Source of the DNA: CAZXWK01 sp964644675 | Lineage (GTDB): Bacteria; Actinomycetota; Coriobacteriia; Anaerosomatales; JAAXUF01 | Assembly: GCA_964644675.1 (NCBI GenBank) | Contig: CAZXWK010000001.1 | Span: 1-64,000, forward strand | Direction: 5' to 3' | DNA length: 64,000 nucleotides | Shown here: in pieces, positions 49,681-59,500 of the stretch | How positions within the stretch are numbered: position 1 is the first letter of the stretch | Layout: each line of letters opens with the position of its first letter | Translations under genes and position numbers: made by a program | Notes under the pieces: model-generated | What the model saw: the letters and a program-made list of their open reading frames with translations, nothing else | The model's database searches: none | Told to the model about the DNA's origin: nothing

Positions 49681-50853
49681 ATGGAGATCGAGATCGGACG
49701 CGGAAAGACCGCTCGTCGTGCCTACGGCTTTGACGACATCGCTATCGTCCCGTCCCGTCGGACGCGCGATCCGCGCGACGTGGACATCGCGTGGACGTTC
49801 ACGTTCAAGGACCGTGAGTACAGCTTCCCGCTGCCGGTGCTCGCCTCGGCGATGGACGGCGTCGTCGACCCCGCGTTCGCGGTGACCATGGGCAAGCTCG
49901 GCGGCCTGGCGGTCCTCAACCTCGAGGGCATCCAGACTCGCTACGAGGACCCGGCGAAGCAGCTCGACCTCATCGCCTCGTTCGACAACGAAGAGGCGAC
50001 GGCGAAGATGCAGGAGATCTACAAGGAGCCGATCAAGGAAGAGCTGATCACCAAGCGCATCAAGGAGATCAAGGACGGCGGCGTGCTCGCGGCCGCCTCG
50101 CTCACGCCGCAGAACGTCGAGCGCTACATCGACGCGGCCATGGCCGGTGGGCTCGACATCCTCATCATCCAGGGCACGGTCGTCTCGGCGGAGCACGTCA
50201 GCAGCTACGACAAGCCGCTCGACCTCAACGCCTTCGTGAGCGGCCTCGACATCCCGTGCATCATCGGCGGTTGCTGCAGCTACCAGGGCGCGCTGCACCT
50301 CATGCGCTCCGGCGCCGTCGGCGTGCTGGTCGGCGTCGGCCCCGGCCACGCGTGCACCTCGCGCCGCGTGCTCGGCATCGGCGTCCCGCAGGCGACCGCG
50401 ATCGCGGACGCCGCGGCGGCCCGCACCCGCTACCTCGAGGAGACCGGCCGCTACGCGCACGTCATCGCGGACGGCGGCATGCGCACCGGCGGCGACCTCG
50501 CCAAGGCCATCGCGTGCGGCGCCGACTCGATCATGATCGGCTCGCCGCTCGCCGCCGCCTCCGAGGCGCCCGGCCGCGGCTACCACTGGGGCATGGCGAC
50601 CTTCCACCCCGACCTGCCGCGCGGCACGCGCGTGCGCGCCGGCGTGAAGGGCACGCTCGAGGAGATCCTGCTCGGCCCGGCGCACCAGAACGACGGCACG
50701 CTCAACCTGCTCGGCGGTCTGCGCACCTCGATGTCGACCACCGGCTACGAGAACCTCAAGACGTTCCAGAAGGCCGAGGTCATGGTCGCCCCGTCGCTCC
50801 AGACCGAGGGCAAGGTCCTGCAGAACTCGCAGGGCGTCGGGATGGGTCGGTAG
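49681..50853 (+). CDS. GuaB3-family IMP dehydrogenase-related protein
   Basis: A 390-aa TIM-barrel protein of the IMPDH/GMP reductase family without the CBS pair of true GuaB. Start MEIEIGRGKTARRAYGFDDI, the substrate loop GPGHACTSRRVLGIGVPQ with catalytic-type Cys225, and IADGGMRTGGDLAKAIACGAD are GuaB3 marks. GuaB3 is widespread in actinobacteria and cyanobacteria; some have been shown to act as IMP dehydrogenases. Directly before guaA, which fits a role in GMP supply. Confidence 0.93.
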   Translation: MEIEIGRGKTARRAYGFDDIAIVPSRRTRDPRDVDIAWTFTFKDREYSFPLPVLASAMDGVVDPAFAVTMGKLGGLAVLNLEGIQTRYEDPAKQLDLIASFDNEEATAKMQEIYKEPIKEELITKRIKEIKDGGVLAAASLTPQNVERYIDAAMAGGLDILIIQGTVVSAEHVSSYDKPLDLNAFVSGLDIPCIIGGCCSYQGALHLMRSGAVGVLVGVGPGHACTSRRVLGIGVPQATAIADAAAARTRYLEETGRYAHVIADGGMRTGGDLAKAIACGADSIMIGSPLAAASEAPGRGYHWGMATFHPDLPRGTRVRAGVKGTLEEILLGPAHQNDGTLNLLGGLRTSMSTTGYENLKTFQKAEVMVAPSLQTEGKVLQNSQGVGMGR

Positions 50854-50859
50854 CGCCCG

Positions 50860-52410
50860 GTGACGACGCAGCACGAGAGCCAGCCCACGGTCTTCGTCCT
50901 CGACTTCGGCGCCCAGTACGCGCAGCTCATCGCGCGTCGCGTCCGTGAGGCCCGGGTCTACAGCGAGATCGTGCCGTACGACATATCCGCCGAGGAGGTC
51001 GAGCGCCGCGCACCCGCGGCGCTCATCCTTTCGGGTGGCCCCGCGAGCGTGTACGCCGAGGGCGCGCCCCACATGGACCCGCGCGTGCTCGAGCTGGGCA
51101 TCCCGATCCTGGGCTTCTGCTACGGCATCCAGGAGATGGCGCTCCAGCTGGGCGGCTCGATCCCCAAGACCGACATCGGCGAGTATGGCTTCGCCGAGCT
51201 CACCGTCACCGACCCGTCGTGCTCGCTGCTCGCGGGCGTGCCCGAGGTCAGCCAGGTGTGGATGAGCCACCGCGACAGCGTCGGCACGGTGCCCGACGGG
51301 TTCGTCGTGACCGGCCGGACCGCCACGACGGCGGTCGCCGCGATGGAGGACCCGACGCGCAAGCTGTTCGCGACCCAGTTCCACCCCGAGGTTGCGCACA
51401 CCGAGTTCGGCCAGCACATCATCCGGACGTTCCTGCACGAGATCGCGGGCATCCCGCCGCTGTGGACGATGGTCAACATCATCGACGACGCCGTCGACTC
51501 GATCCGCGCCCAGGTGGGCGACGCGAAGGTCATCTGCGGGCTGTCGGGCGGCGTCGACTCGAGTGTGGTGGCCGCGCTGCTGCACCGGGCGATCGGCGAC
51601 CAGCTCACCTGCGTCTTCGTCGACCACGGCATGTTGCGCCTCAACGAGGCCGAGCAGGTCGTGAAGACGTTCCGCGACGGGATGGACGTCGAGCTCATCC
51701 ACGTAGACGCGGAGGACCGCTACCTCGATCTGCTCGCCGGCGTGACCGACCCGGAGCGCAAGCGCCACATCATCGGCGAGGAGTTCTGGAAGGTCTTCTT
51801 CGACGAGGCGACCAGGCTCGAGGGCGTCAAGTTCCTCGCGCAGGGGACGCTCTATCCCGACGTCATCGAGAGCGGCAACAAGACGGCCGCCAAGATCAAG
51901 AGCCACCACAACCTGATCCCGTTCCCGCCGGGCGTGCACTTCGACCTCATCGAGCCGCTCAAGGCGCTCTTCAAGGACGAGGTCCGCGCGGTCGGCACCG
52001 AGCTGGGCCTGCCGGACGAGATCGTGCACCGGCAGCCTTTCCCCGGCCCCGGCCTCGCGGTCCGCATCATCGGCGAGATCACGCACGAGAAGCTTGAGAC
52101 GCTGCGCCACGCCGACGCGATCGTCCGCGAGGAGATCGGCGCGTGGGACACCGGCCGGGAGGTCTGGCAGTACTTCGCGGTGCTGCCCGACATCCGCAGC
52201 GTCGGCGTCATGGGCGACGAGCGCACCTACGGCCACCCGATCATCATCCGCGCGGTCTCCTCGGCCGACGCGATGACCGCCGACTGGGCGCGCCTGCCCC
52301 ACGACCTGCTCGCCAAGATGAGCAACCGCATCATCAACGAGGTCGACGGGATCAACCGCGTCGCCTACGACATCACGAGCAAGCCCCCCGGCACCATCGA
52401 GTGGGAGTAA
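50860..52410 (+). CDS. guaA: GMP synthase (glutamine-hydrolysing)
   Basis: GuaA (516 aa) aminates XMP to GMP. The glutamine amidotransferase domain carries the triad Cys87 (GFCYGIQEM), His175 and Glu177 (QFHPEVAH). The ATP pyrophosphatase domain has the PP-loop LSGGVDSS (about 228-235) and the C-terminal dimerisation domain ends DITSKPPGTIEWE. GTG 50860 starts 6 bases after guaB3, so the two are co-transcribed. Confidence 0.97.
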   Translation: MTTQHESQPTVFVLDFGAQYAQLIARRVREARVYSEIVPYDISAEEVERRAPAALILSGGPASVYAEGAPHMDPRVLELGIPILGFCYGIQEMALQLGGSIPKTDIGEYGFAELTVTDPSCSLLAGVPEVSQVWMSHRDSVGTVPDGFVVTGRTATTAVAAMEDPTRKLFATQFHPEVAHTEFGQHIIRTFLHEIAGIPPLWTMVNIIDDAVDSIRAQVGDAKVICGLSGGVDSSVVAALLHRAIGDQLTCVFVDHGMLRLNEAEQVVKTFRDGMDVELIHVDAEDRYLDLLAGVTDPERKRHIIGEEFWKVFFDEATRLEGVKFLAQGTLYPDVIESGNKTAAKIKSHHNLIPFPPGVHFDLIEPLKALFKDEVRAVGTELGLPDEIVHRQPFPGPGLAVRIIGEITHEKLETLRHADAIVREEIGAWDTGREVWQYFAVLPDIRSVGVMGDERTYGHPIIIRAVSSADAMTADWARLPHDLLAKMSNRIINEVDGINRVAYDITSKPPGTIEWE

Positions 52411-52416
52411 CCCCCG

Positions 52417-52440
52417 CCGAGAAGCACCGAGAAGCACCGA
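52417..52440 (+). repeat. Short tandem repeat after guaA
   Basis: CCGAGAAGCA twice plus CCGA: a period-10 repeat of 2.4 copies directly downstream of the guaA stop. Confidence 0.5.
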
Positions 52441-52454
52441 CAGACGCAGAGCCT

Positions 52455-52484
52455 CCGGCGCGGACCCGAACAGGGCCGCGCCGG
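52455..52484 (+). terminator. Hairpin terminator after guaA
   Basis: CCGGCGCGG (52455-52463), 12-base loop, CCGCGCCGG (52476-52484): perfect 9-bp stem followed by TGCTATTCT. Confidence 0.55.
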
Positions 52485-52511
52485 TGCTATTCTGGAAGAC
52501 GAGGTGAACCG

Positions 52512-53531
52512 ATGACCGCGAATCGCAGCAGGATCGGGACAGGTACGGGTGGCCGCGCGCCGAGGGTGTTCTCGGCGGTGCTCGCGAGCGTGCTTGTGCT
52601 CGCGCTGCTGCCGGGGTCCGCGTTCGCGGCGTCCAGGCCGCCCGTCAGCGTGCCCTCGGCGACACTCATGACGATCGACGGTCAGCAGATCTGGGCGCGC
52701 AAGCCCAACGCCCCGCGGCGCGTGGCGAGCACGATCAAGATGCTGAACGCCCTCGTGGTCATGGAGAACGCTTCGCTCGACGACACGGTCGTCGTCGCCG
52801 CGAAGGCAGCGGCGATCGACAACGGTGACGTCGGGCTCTACAAGGGCCAGAAGCTCACCGTGCGGCAGCTCCTGCAGATGATGCTCGTGGCCTCGGCGAA
52901 CGACGCCGCCGAAGCGCTCGCGATCCACATCGCGGGCAGCGAGAAGGCGTACGTGCGGATGATGAACGAGAAGGCCGCCGAGATCGGGCTGAAGAACACG
53001 CGCGCGGCCGACCCGCACGGGCTGAGCAAGAAGGAGAAGTCAACGGCGCAGGACCTCAGCGTGCTCGCGCGGTACGTGATGGCCGACCCCGAGCTGCGCA
53101 CGATCGTCGCGATGAAGCGCGTGAGTGTCCCGCGCAGGAAGGGCAAGGCGCGCTGGTACCGCTCGACCGACGCGCTGCTCGGCAAGTATCGCGGCATCGA
53201 GGGGGTCAAGACCGGCTTCACCAACCCGGCGGGCTACTGCTTCGTCGCGGCCGCCAAGCGCGGCGACGTCGAGCTGGTCGCGGTCGTGCTGGGCGCCAAG
53301 TCGAATGCGGCGCGCTTCAGCGAGGCGCGCAAGCTGCTCGACTGGGGCTTCAAGCACTATGTCCCGGCGCCCGTCGTCGTGCCCTCGGGTGACACGAGCG
53401 GCACGCCCACGGCATCGTCGGCGGTGCCCGCGTTCAGCCAGCAGGCGACGCACGTGTACGCGCAGCTCGCCGAGCTCGACGGCGGCGGGGATTCGTCGGT
53501 CCCGACGGTCACGGTGATCCCCGCGTACTAG
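52512..53531 (+). CDS. D-alanyl-D-alanine carboxypeptidase (S11 family)
   Basis: A 339-aa secreted penicillin-binding protein that trims the terminal D-Ala from peptidoglycan stems. Signal peptide at about 1-39 (basic start, hydrophobic run, AFA-A cleavage site). Active-site motifs: Ser73-Thr-Ile-Lys76, Ser128-Ala-Asn130, Lys233-Thr-Gly. The catalytic domain ends near 290; a Pro/Ser/Thr-rich tail of about 50 residues replaces the usual beta-rich domain and membrane anchor. ATG 52512 with GAGGTGA is chosen over starts inside guaA. Confidence 0.93.
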   Translation: MTANRSRIGTGTGGRAPRVFSAVLASVLVLALLPGSAFAASRPPVSVPSATLMTIDGQQIWARKPNAPRRVASTIKMLNALVVMENASLDDTVVVAAKAAAIDNGDVGLYKGQKLTVRQLLQMMLVASANDAAEALAIHIAGSEKAYVRMMNEKAAEIGLKNTRAADPHGLSKKEKSTAQDLSVLARYVMADPELRTIVAMKRVSVPRRKGKARWYRSTDALLGKYRGIEGVKTGFTNPAGYCFVAAAKRGDVELVAVVLGAKSNAARFSEARKLLDWGFKHYVPAPVVVPSGDTSGTPTASSAVPAFSQQATHVYAQLAELDGGGDSSVPTVTVIPAY

Positions 53532-53632
53532 CGATCGCGCGGTTCTCGGCGATTCGGCGCCGCTCCCGGCTGCTCTCGCGCCGTTCGCGCCCGGCAGCGG
53601 CCATCGCGACCGCACGCCGGCGCTCCATCGTC

Positions 53633-53638
53633 TACACT
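53633..53638 (+). promoter_or_regulatory. -10 box for the chorismate mutase gene
   Basis: TACACT, 55 bases before the start codon, followed by GT as at other -10 boxes here. No clear -35. Confidence 0.4.
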
Positions 53639-53692
53639 GTCGTGAACCGCCGACCGCGGTGTTCTCGGCACGAATATGCAAGGGAGTCAGTC

Positions 53693-53974
53693 ATGACCGA
53701 CCAGAGCAACTCGGCGCAGGAGCGGATCGCCGAGATCCGCGGCCGCATCGACGCGATCGACTGCCAGCTCGTCAAGCTCCTCAACGAGCGCGCGCAGTGC
53801 TCGCTCGACATACGCGCCCTCAAGCCCGACGCCCACTGGGGCCTCTACGACCCCAAGCGCGAAGAGGAGATCTTCGCCAACGTCGCCAAGTGCAACGAGG
53901 GCCCGCTGTACGCCGAGAACCTCCGCGAGATCTACGAGGCCATCCTCCACGTCGCCAAGGAGATGAGGGGCTGA
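53693..53974 (+). CDS. Chorismate mutase, AroQ type
   Basis: A 93-aa all-helical chorismate mutase that makes prephenate for Phe/Tyr synthesis. RIAEIRGRIDAIDCQLVKLLNERAQCSLDI (in two parts) is the AroQ first helix with the active-site Arg; EEEIFANVAKCNEGPL follows and the last helix is LREIYEAILHVAKEM. ATG 53693 with AAGGGAG 6 bases upstream. The stop overlaps the DAHP synthase ATG by one base: first and last shared-branch enzymes are coupled, and the two proteins may form a complex, as in other bacteria where the mutase regulates DAHP synthase. Confidence 0.93.
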   Translation: MTDQSNSAQERIAEIRGRIDAIDCQLVKLLNERAQCSLDIRALKPDAHWGLYDPKREEEIFANVAKCNEGPLYAENLREIYEAILHVAKEMRG

Positions 53975-54771
53975 TGGCGGCGCAGGAAGCGGCAGCCATC
54001 GGGGCGATCACGCGCGACTCCGGCTTCACGATCATCGCCGGCCCGTGCTCGGTCGAGAGTCTCGAGCAGATGCGCGAAGTGGGCGCCGCGCTCAAGGAGC
54101 TGGGCGTCAAGGTCATGCGCGGCGGCGCCTACAAGCCCAGGACCTCGCCGTTCTCGTTCCAGGGCCTCGAAGAGGAGGGCCTGAAGATCCTGCGGGCCGT
54201 CGCCGACGAGTTCGGTCTCCTCGTCGTCACCGAGGTCACCGACTCCGCCCACGCCGAGAAGGTCGACGCCTACGCCGACATTCTGCAGATCGGCACGCGC
54301 AACATGGCGAACTTCAGCCTGCTGAAGAAGATCGGCGAGGTCACCGCCGAGAGCCGCAAGCCGGTCGTGTTCAAGCGAGGCATGGCCGCCACCATCGAGG
54401 AATGGCTGCAGGCGAGCAACTACATCACCATGTTCGGCAACGAGAACGTCGTGCTGTGCGAGCGCGGCATCCGGACCTTCGAGACCTCCACGCGATTCAC
54501 GCTCGACATCACGGCGGTCCCCGTGGTCAAGAAGCTGTCGCTGCTCCCCATCATCATCGACGTGTCGCACCCCACGGGGCAGGCCGATCTCGTTCCCGCC
54601 GTCTCGCGCGCCGCGGTCGCCGTGGGCGCCGACGGCATCATGGTCGAGGTGCACCCCAACCCGCGCGAGGCGCTGTGCGACGGCCCGCAATCGCTCGACT
54701 TGGAAGGATTACGAAACCTTGTCGGCGAACTACGCAGAGTAGCCTCGGCGGTAGGGACCGAGCTCGTCTGA
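53974..54771 (+). CDS. aroF: DAHP synthase, type I-beta (AroF/KDOPS-like)
   Basis: A 265-aa 3-deoxy-7-phosphoheptulonate synthase, first enzyme of aromatic amino-acid synthesis. FTIIAGPCSVES, MRGGAYKPRTSPFSFQG, QIGTRNMANFSLLKK, VFKRG and IIDVSHPTGQ are the barrel motifs binding PEP and metal. The N-terminal ferredoxin-like regulatory domain of about 70 residues seen in some members is absent, so feedback control probably comes through the adjacent chorismate mutase. ATG 53974 overlaps its stop. Confidence 0.95.
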   Translation: MAAQEAAAIGAITRDSGFTIIAGPCSVESLEQMREVGAALKELGVKVMRGGAYKPRTSPFSFQGLEEEGLKILRAVADEFGLLVVTEVTDSAHAEKVDAYADILQIGTRNMANFSLLKKIGEVTAESRKPVVFKRGMAATIEEWLQASNYITMFGNENVVLCERGIRTFETSTRFTLDITAVPVVKKLSLLPIIIDVSHPTGQADLVPAVSRAAVAVGADGIMVEVHPNPREALCDGPQSLDLEGLRNLVGELRRVASAVGTELV

Positions 54772-54891
54772 TCGTGGGGCGCGCCGGGCGTCGAGGCCGG
54801 GGCATCGCCCGCGCGAGGGGTGCGGGCGTCTCGACCGACGATCGTGGGTGCGATCCGCGTGGGGTTCCCGGGGCATGCTCATAGACGTCAG

Positions 54892-55071
54892 ATGTGCTCG
54901 CACTGCGGCAGCAGGGACGCGCGCGAACTCGGCGAGTGCTCGGTCTGCCACAAAGCCGTCTGCGAGATGTGCGGGAGCGTCCAGATCGCCGCGGGCGAGC
55001 GCAAGATCATGCACCGCGAGTGCATCAAGAAGGACGGCGGGCAGTTCCGGATGATCAAGTTCGTGAAGTAG
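54892..55071 (+). CDS. Small zinc-finger protein, function unknown
   Basis: A 59-aa protein with zinc-ligand pairs C2-x2-C5, C16-x2-C19, C24-x2-C27 and H41-x2-C44, probably two interleaved zinc sites like a B-box or zinc ribbon. Basic, helix-prone end (RMIKFVK). Start uncertain: ATG 54892 lacks a good ribosome-binding site, and the frame stays open back to 54820. It sits between DAHP synthase and the glycosidase, whose GTG comes 6 bases after its stop. Confidence 0.6.
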   Translation: MCSHCGSRDARELGECSVCHKAVCEMCGSVQIAAGERKIMHRECIKKDGGQFRMIKFVK

Positions 55072-55077
55072 CCGCCC

Positions 55078-56337
55078 GTGGTCGCCGACCTTGTCTTCCC
55101 CGAAGGCTTCCTGTGGGGCGCCGCGACGTCCTCGTACCAGATCGAGGGCGGGGAGACCAAGACCGACTGGGACTCGTTCGCTGCTGCCGGCCGGCTGCTC
55201 GAGCCGCGGGGTGACGCGTGCGACTCGTGGAACCGCTGGGCCGAGGACCTCGACCTCGCGGCCGAGCTCGGGCTCAACACCTACCGCATCTCACTCGAAT
55301 GGGCGCGCATCGAGCCCGAGCCGGGCTGTTTCGACGACGATGCGCTCGCTCACTACCTCGACGTGGTGCGCGGCATCCGCGAGCGCGGGATGCGATCGAT
55401 GGTCGTGCTGTGGCACTTCACCAATCCGGCGTGGCTCGGCGTCTCGGGGCGTGTCTGGCACTCGGACGCCGCCGCGAGCGCCTTCGAGCGTTACGCGCGG
55501 CACGTCGCCGGGCCGCTCGCGCCACACGTGGACTGGTGGGCGACGCTGAACGAGGCGAACACCTACTCGAGCCACGGATGGCTTGAGGGCGACTGGCCCC
55601 CTGGGCACCGTCACGACTGGCCGGGCGGGTTCCGTGTCTACGAGTACCTCAGCAGGGCGCACAATCGCGCGTACGCTGCGATCAAGCACGAGGCGGGCGA
55701 GAGTGCACGGGTCGGCCTGACTCACGTCATGCCCTGGACGCACCGCGCGGCGGTTCGCGGGGGGTTCTCGGCGGGGATGCAGGCGTACTGGCGCTGGCTC
55801 GGCGTCCACCACTTCCTCGACAAGTGCCGCGGGGCGATGGACTGGCTGGGCGTGCAGTACTACTACGACTCGCCGACGCGCATGCTGCGGCTGGTCGACC
55901 GCGACGGCAGCACGCCGCCCCGCACCGATATGGGCTGGCGCATCGCACCGGAAGGGCTCTACCACGTGGTGCGAGAAGCGAGCGAACGCTACCGGGTTCC
56001 CATCATCGTGACCGAGAACGGGCTGGCCGATGCGGCGGACACGCAGCGGGCGCGCTTCATCGTCGACCATCTGCGCTGGCTCGGCCGGGCGATCGACGAT
56101 GGGGCCGAGGTGCTCGGCTACCTGCACTGGTCGATGCTCGACAACTACGAGTGGGCCTTCGGGTACGGGCCGAGGTTCGGGCTCACCGAGGTCGACTACG
56201 CGACGCAACGGCGCACGCTGAGGCCTTCGGCGCGGCTCTACGGCGAGATCGCGCGGACGAACCGGGTCGCCGCCGACGCCGCGCTCGGGCTGGCGTACGC
56301 GGACGGAACGGGGCCGCTCGGACCCGAGGCGGGCTGA
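55078..56337 (+). CDS. GH1-family beta-glycosidase
   Basis: A 419-aa (beta/alpha)8 glycoside hydrolase of family 1, likely an intracellular beta-glucosidase or related enzyme. FLWGAATSSYQIEGG is the family start; acid/base Glu159 is in TLNEANTYSS (NEA where most members have NEP); nucleophile Glu313 is in IIVTENGLAD. WSMLDNYEWAFGYGPRFGL near the end shapes the -1 subsite. No signal peptide. GTG 55078 gives VADLVFPEGFLWG. Substrate not predictable; no sugar transporter lies nearby. Confidence 0.92.
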   Translation: MVADLVFPEGFLWGAATSSYQIEGGETKTDWDSFAAAGRLLEPRGDACDSWNRWAEDLDLAAELGLNTYRISLEWARIEPEPGCFDDDALAHYLDVVRGIRERGMRSMVVLWHFTNPAWLGVSGRVWHSDAAASAFERYARHVAGPLAPHVDWWATLNEANTYSSHGWLEGDWPPGHRHDWPGGFRVYEYLSRAHNRAYAAIKHEAGESARVGLTHVMPWTHRAAVRGGFSAGMQAYWRWLGVHHFLDKCRGAMDWLGVQYYYDSPTRMLRLVDRDGSTPPRTDMGWRIAPEGLYHVVREASERYRVPIIVTENGLADAADTQRARFIVDHLRWLGRAIDDGAEVLGYLHWSMLDNYEWAFGYGPRFGLTEVDYATQRRTLRPSARLYGEIARTNRVAADAALGLAYADGTGPLGPEAG

Positions 56338-56388
56338 CCGTCGGGCGTGACCGCGGCGCCGGGAAGGACTCGTGCCGCCCGCGTGCGG

Positions 56389-56394
56389 TACGCT
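56389..56394 (+). promoter_or_regulatory. Possible -10 box of the cytochrome gene
   Basis: TACGCT followed by GTT, resembling the TACACT boxes elsewhere; predicted start near 56401. Leader of about 130 bases contains a perfect hairpin GTCCCGG (56456-56462), 8-base loop, CCGGGAC (56471-56477). Confidence 0.3.
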
Positions 56395-56533
56395 GTTCAC
56401 GTTGATTCAGTCAAGTCGGGGCGCGTTCTCTCCGATGAGAACCTATGTACGACCGGTCCCGGAGGGCCGGCCGGGACTGTGCCCGTTCGCAGCCGGGTCG
56501 ACCCGCACGTGCCATACCCGTTTAGGGGGATCC

Positions 56534-59500
56534 ATGAAGCGCTCATACGGACTCATCGTCGCCGCGGTCACCGTCGCCATACTGTTGGCGGCACCCGCAT
56601 CGGCACTCGCTTTCCAGGTGACTGGAGGCGGAGGCAACCAGACGCAGAACCCGTACGGGTACTGGTACGCCGGCAAGGAGGCGTGCGCGCAAGAGGGGTG
56701 TCACTCGGCGATCGCGGCGGTCAAGACCCCGCACAGCGAGATGGTCAAGGACATCGGCGCGAACCCGGGGCAGCTGTATCCCGCTGCGGACAGCGGTCAC
56801 TGGCCGTTCACGAGCCCGATCATCGGTGGCATCTCGGTGCTGCCGCGCGACATCTACCTGCAGGTCGGCGACGACGAGGGCTTCCTGGAGTACATCGGTC
56901 AGGAAGGCAACTCGAAGGCCGTCAACGTCAAGCCGACCGACGACCTGCCCGTGTGGAGCCCCGCCAACTGGCTGATCGCCGAGGACAGGCTCGAGGCGCA
57001 GACGTCGAAGATGGGCAACGGCGTATACGGCCAGAGCTGCTCGCAGTGCCACAACGTGGGCCAGACTCGTCCGGCGAACGCGAAGTACACGCTGCCGAGC
57101 GGAGCGACGCAGACGACCAACACTCCGACGACCGTGAGCGAGCTCGGCATCCAGTGCGAGGCGTGCCACGGGTCGGGCAAGGTGCCCGACGGCCACAAGA
57201 AGGGCGTGCCCGGAGTCGTGGGCGGCTACCAGGTCCTCAAGGCCCAGACGTGCGGCCAGTGTCATGTGAGCGGAGCAACGCCGCAGCTGAACGTGGGGGG
57301 CACCGCCTTCGGCAACCCGAACGGCTTCACGACCGACCAGAAGCTCTCGGACTACCTGACCGCGTACTCGGTCGTCGAGACCGAGGGCCAGATGATGAAG
57401 TACGTGAACAACCCGAGCTGGCCGGGCGGGACCAAGCCCAGGTTCCTGCCCAACGGGGCGGACTTCTCGATGCGGCACACCTACTACAACGAGTGGCTGG
57501 TCAACAAGACGCCCGTGCCCTCCGGCGGAGAGCACGGTCACGCCGATCCGCTCAACAACGAGGTCCGGACGGCCGCCGCGGCTGGGGACACCACGTGCCT
57601 GAAGTGCCACTCGGGTCTCGCGTTCCTCAACCGGGTCGACGCGAAGTCGCCGTCCGGGACGCGCATCGTCGGGACGTTCCCGAGTTGGGCCACGGTCCAG
57701 ACCGACGACCCCGGAATCTCGTGCATGGTGTGCCACACCGGTCACGTCGCCAAGAAGGAGGGCGGCGGCTACGACAGCCTCCGCCGCAAGGGCAACGGTG
57801 AGACCGTCGAGTGCACCGACTGCCATAACTGGCAGTACGAGGCGCTCGGCAAGAGCGTCCAGTACGAGGCCATCGACGGCACCGAGTACGCCCGACCGGC
57901 CGCCAACGCCCGCGTGAACTACGCGCAGCGCGAGATGTTCTCGGGCGGCAAGGGCGGCAGCGACGGCACGGGCGGCATGTGGGGCGTCGAGCCGATGGAG
58001 TCGGGCATGCCCGACGTGGAGTGCCGGGACTGCCACATGCCCCGCACGCACAAGGAAGGCATGCCCACGACCGACGACGGCTCGACGACCGGCACGCGCA
58101 TGTCGCACCGGTTCCACGTCGTCTTCCCGGGCGACGCGAAGCGGTGGAAGCTCCGCCCCAACGGCGATTCCTGCACGGCCTCCTGCCACGAGCAGGACGC
58201 CTCCGAGTGGACCAGGGATGACTTCCAGGCGTGGATCGACCAGAAGCGCTCGAGCGTGACGACGGCCACGGACGACGCCACCGGCACCCTCGGTGCTGTC
58301 GCGACGGACCTGGGCCTGGCGGGCGGATGGACGAGCTTCATGGCGTCGAAGCCGACGGTCGGTCCGGGCTCGGCACTGTCGCCGGCCGTCTGGGCGATGC
58401 TGCAGCACGCGGCTCAGAACTGCGACTTCGTCGTCACTGACGGTTCGGGTGGCATCCACAACCCCGCGTACGCGACCGCCGGCCTCCAGAAGTCCTACGA
58501 GTGGGCGCTCGCCTACGACGCGTCCTTGAGCGCCGCGATCGTCGGCGGCAAGCCGGTCGACGGCAGCGGGTTCCAGGTCGAGGGCACGCTGCTGGGCCTG
58601 GGCGACGAGCCGATCGCGGGCGCCGAGGTGGCGCTCGAGGTCTACCAGGGCGGGGTCTGGACCCAGATCGACCAGGCGACGACCGACGCGAGCGGCGACT
58701 ACACGTTCGATACGGGCGTCCTGCGCGGCACGTTCCAGCTGCGCGCGGCCTACGTGCCGTCATCGGGCGTGTCCGTGACCTCGACGCCCATCGACGTCGT
58801 GATTCCCGAGACGGTGTGCGATCTCACGCCGGCCGGGGCCGGTTCGTCGTGGGTGGATGCTGCGTCGGTCCAGGTACAGCTCACGTCGAGCAGCGGCATG
58901 AAGTTCTACTCGCTCGCGGGCGCGACCACGCTCGCCCCGACGCTCTACACCGGTCCGTTCACCATCAGCGCCGAGGGCGAGACGTCGATCCGCTTCTGGT
59001 CGGCCGACGCCGATGGGCTCGAGGCGCCGCAGGTCCAGGGCGTCCACATCGACCGCGCCGCGCCGGTCCTCTCGAGCGACGCCGCATCTGGCTACCTCGA
59101 AGGCGCGTCGGTGCGCGTATCCGCCTCTGACTCGGGAGCGGGCGTCGCCAAGCTCGAGTACTCGCTCGACGGCGGGCCGCTGTCGACGGCGAGCAGCACC
59201 TGGGCGGTCTGCACGACCACCGGTCTCGGTTCGCACACGGTCGCCGCGCGCGCGACCGACGTCGCCGGCAAGGTGACGAGCGCGTCGTGGACGTTCGCCG
59301 TCCGGACGACGCCCGCGCTCGCGAAGTCGCCTTCGAAGAGCACGGTGAGCGTCCGGTACAAGAAGTACTGGGCGCCCAAGGTGACGGTCACCGCCCGCGG
59401 TGGCGCGGTCGCCGGCAAGCGTGTCGTGCTGCAGCGGTCGAGCAACGGGCGCACGTGGTCCGACTACGCCTCCTTCACGACGAACGCGTCTGGGCAGGCC

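Noticed and set aside
52417..52440. Period-10 repeat as the start of a larger repeat array.
   Set aside because: Only 2.4 copies and no further copies nearby; likely slippage.
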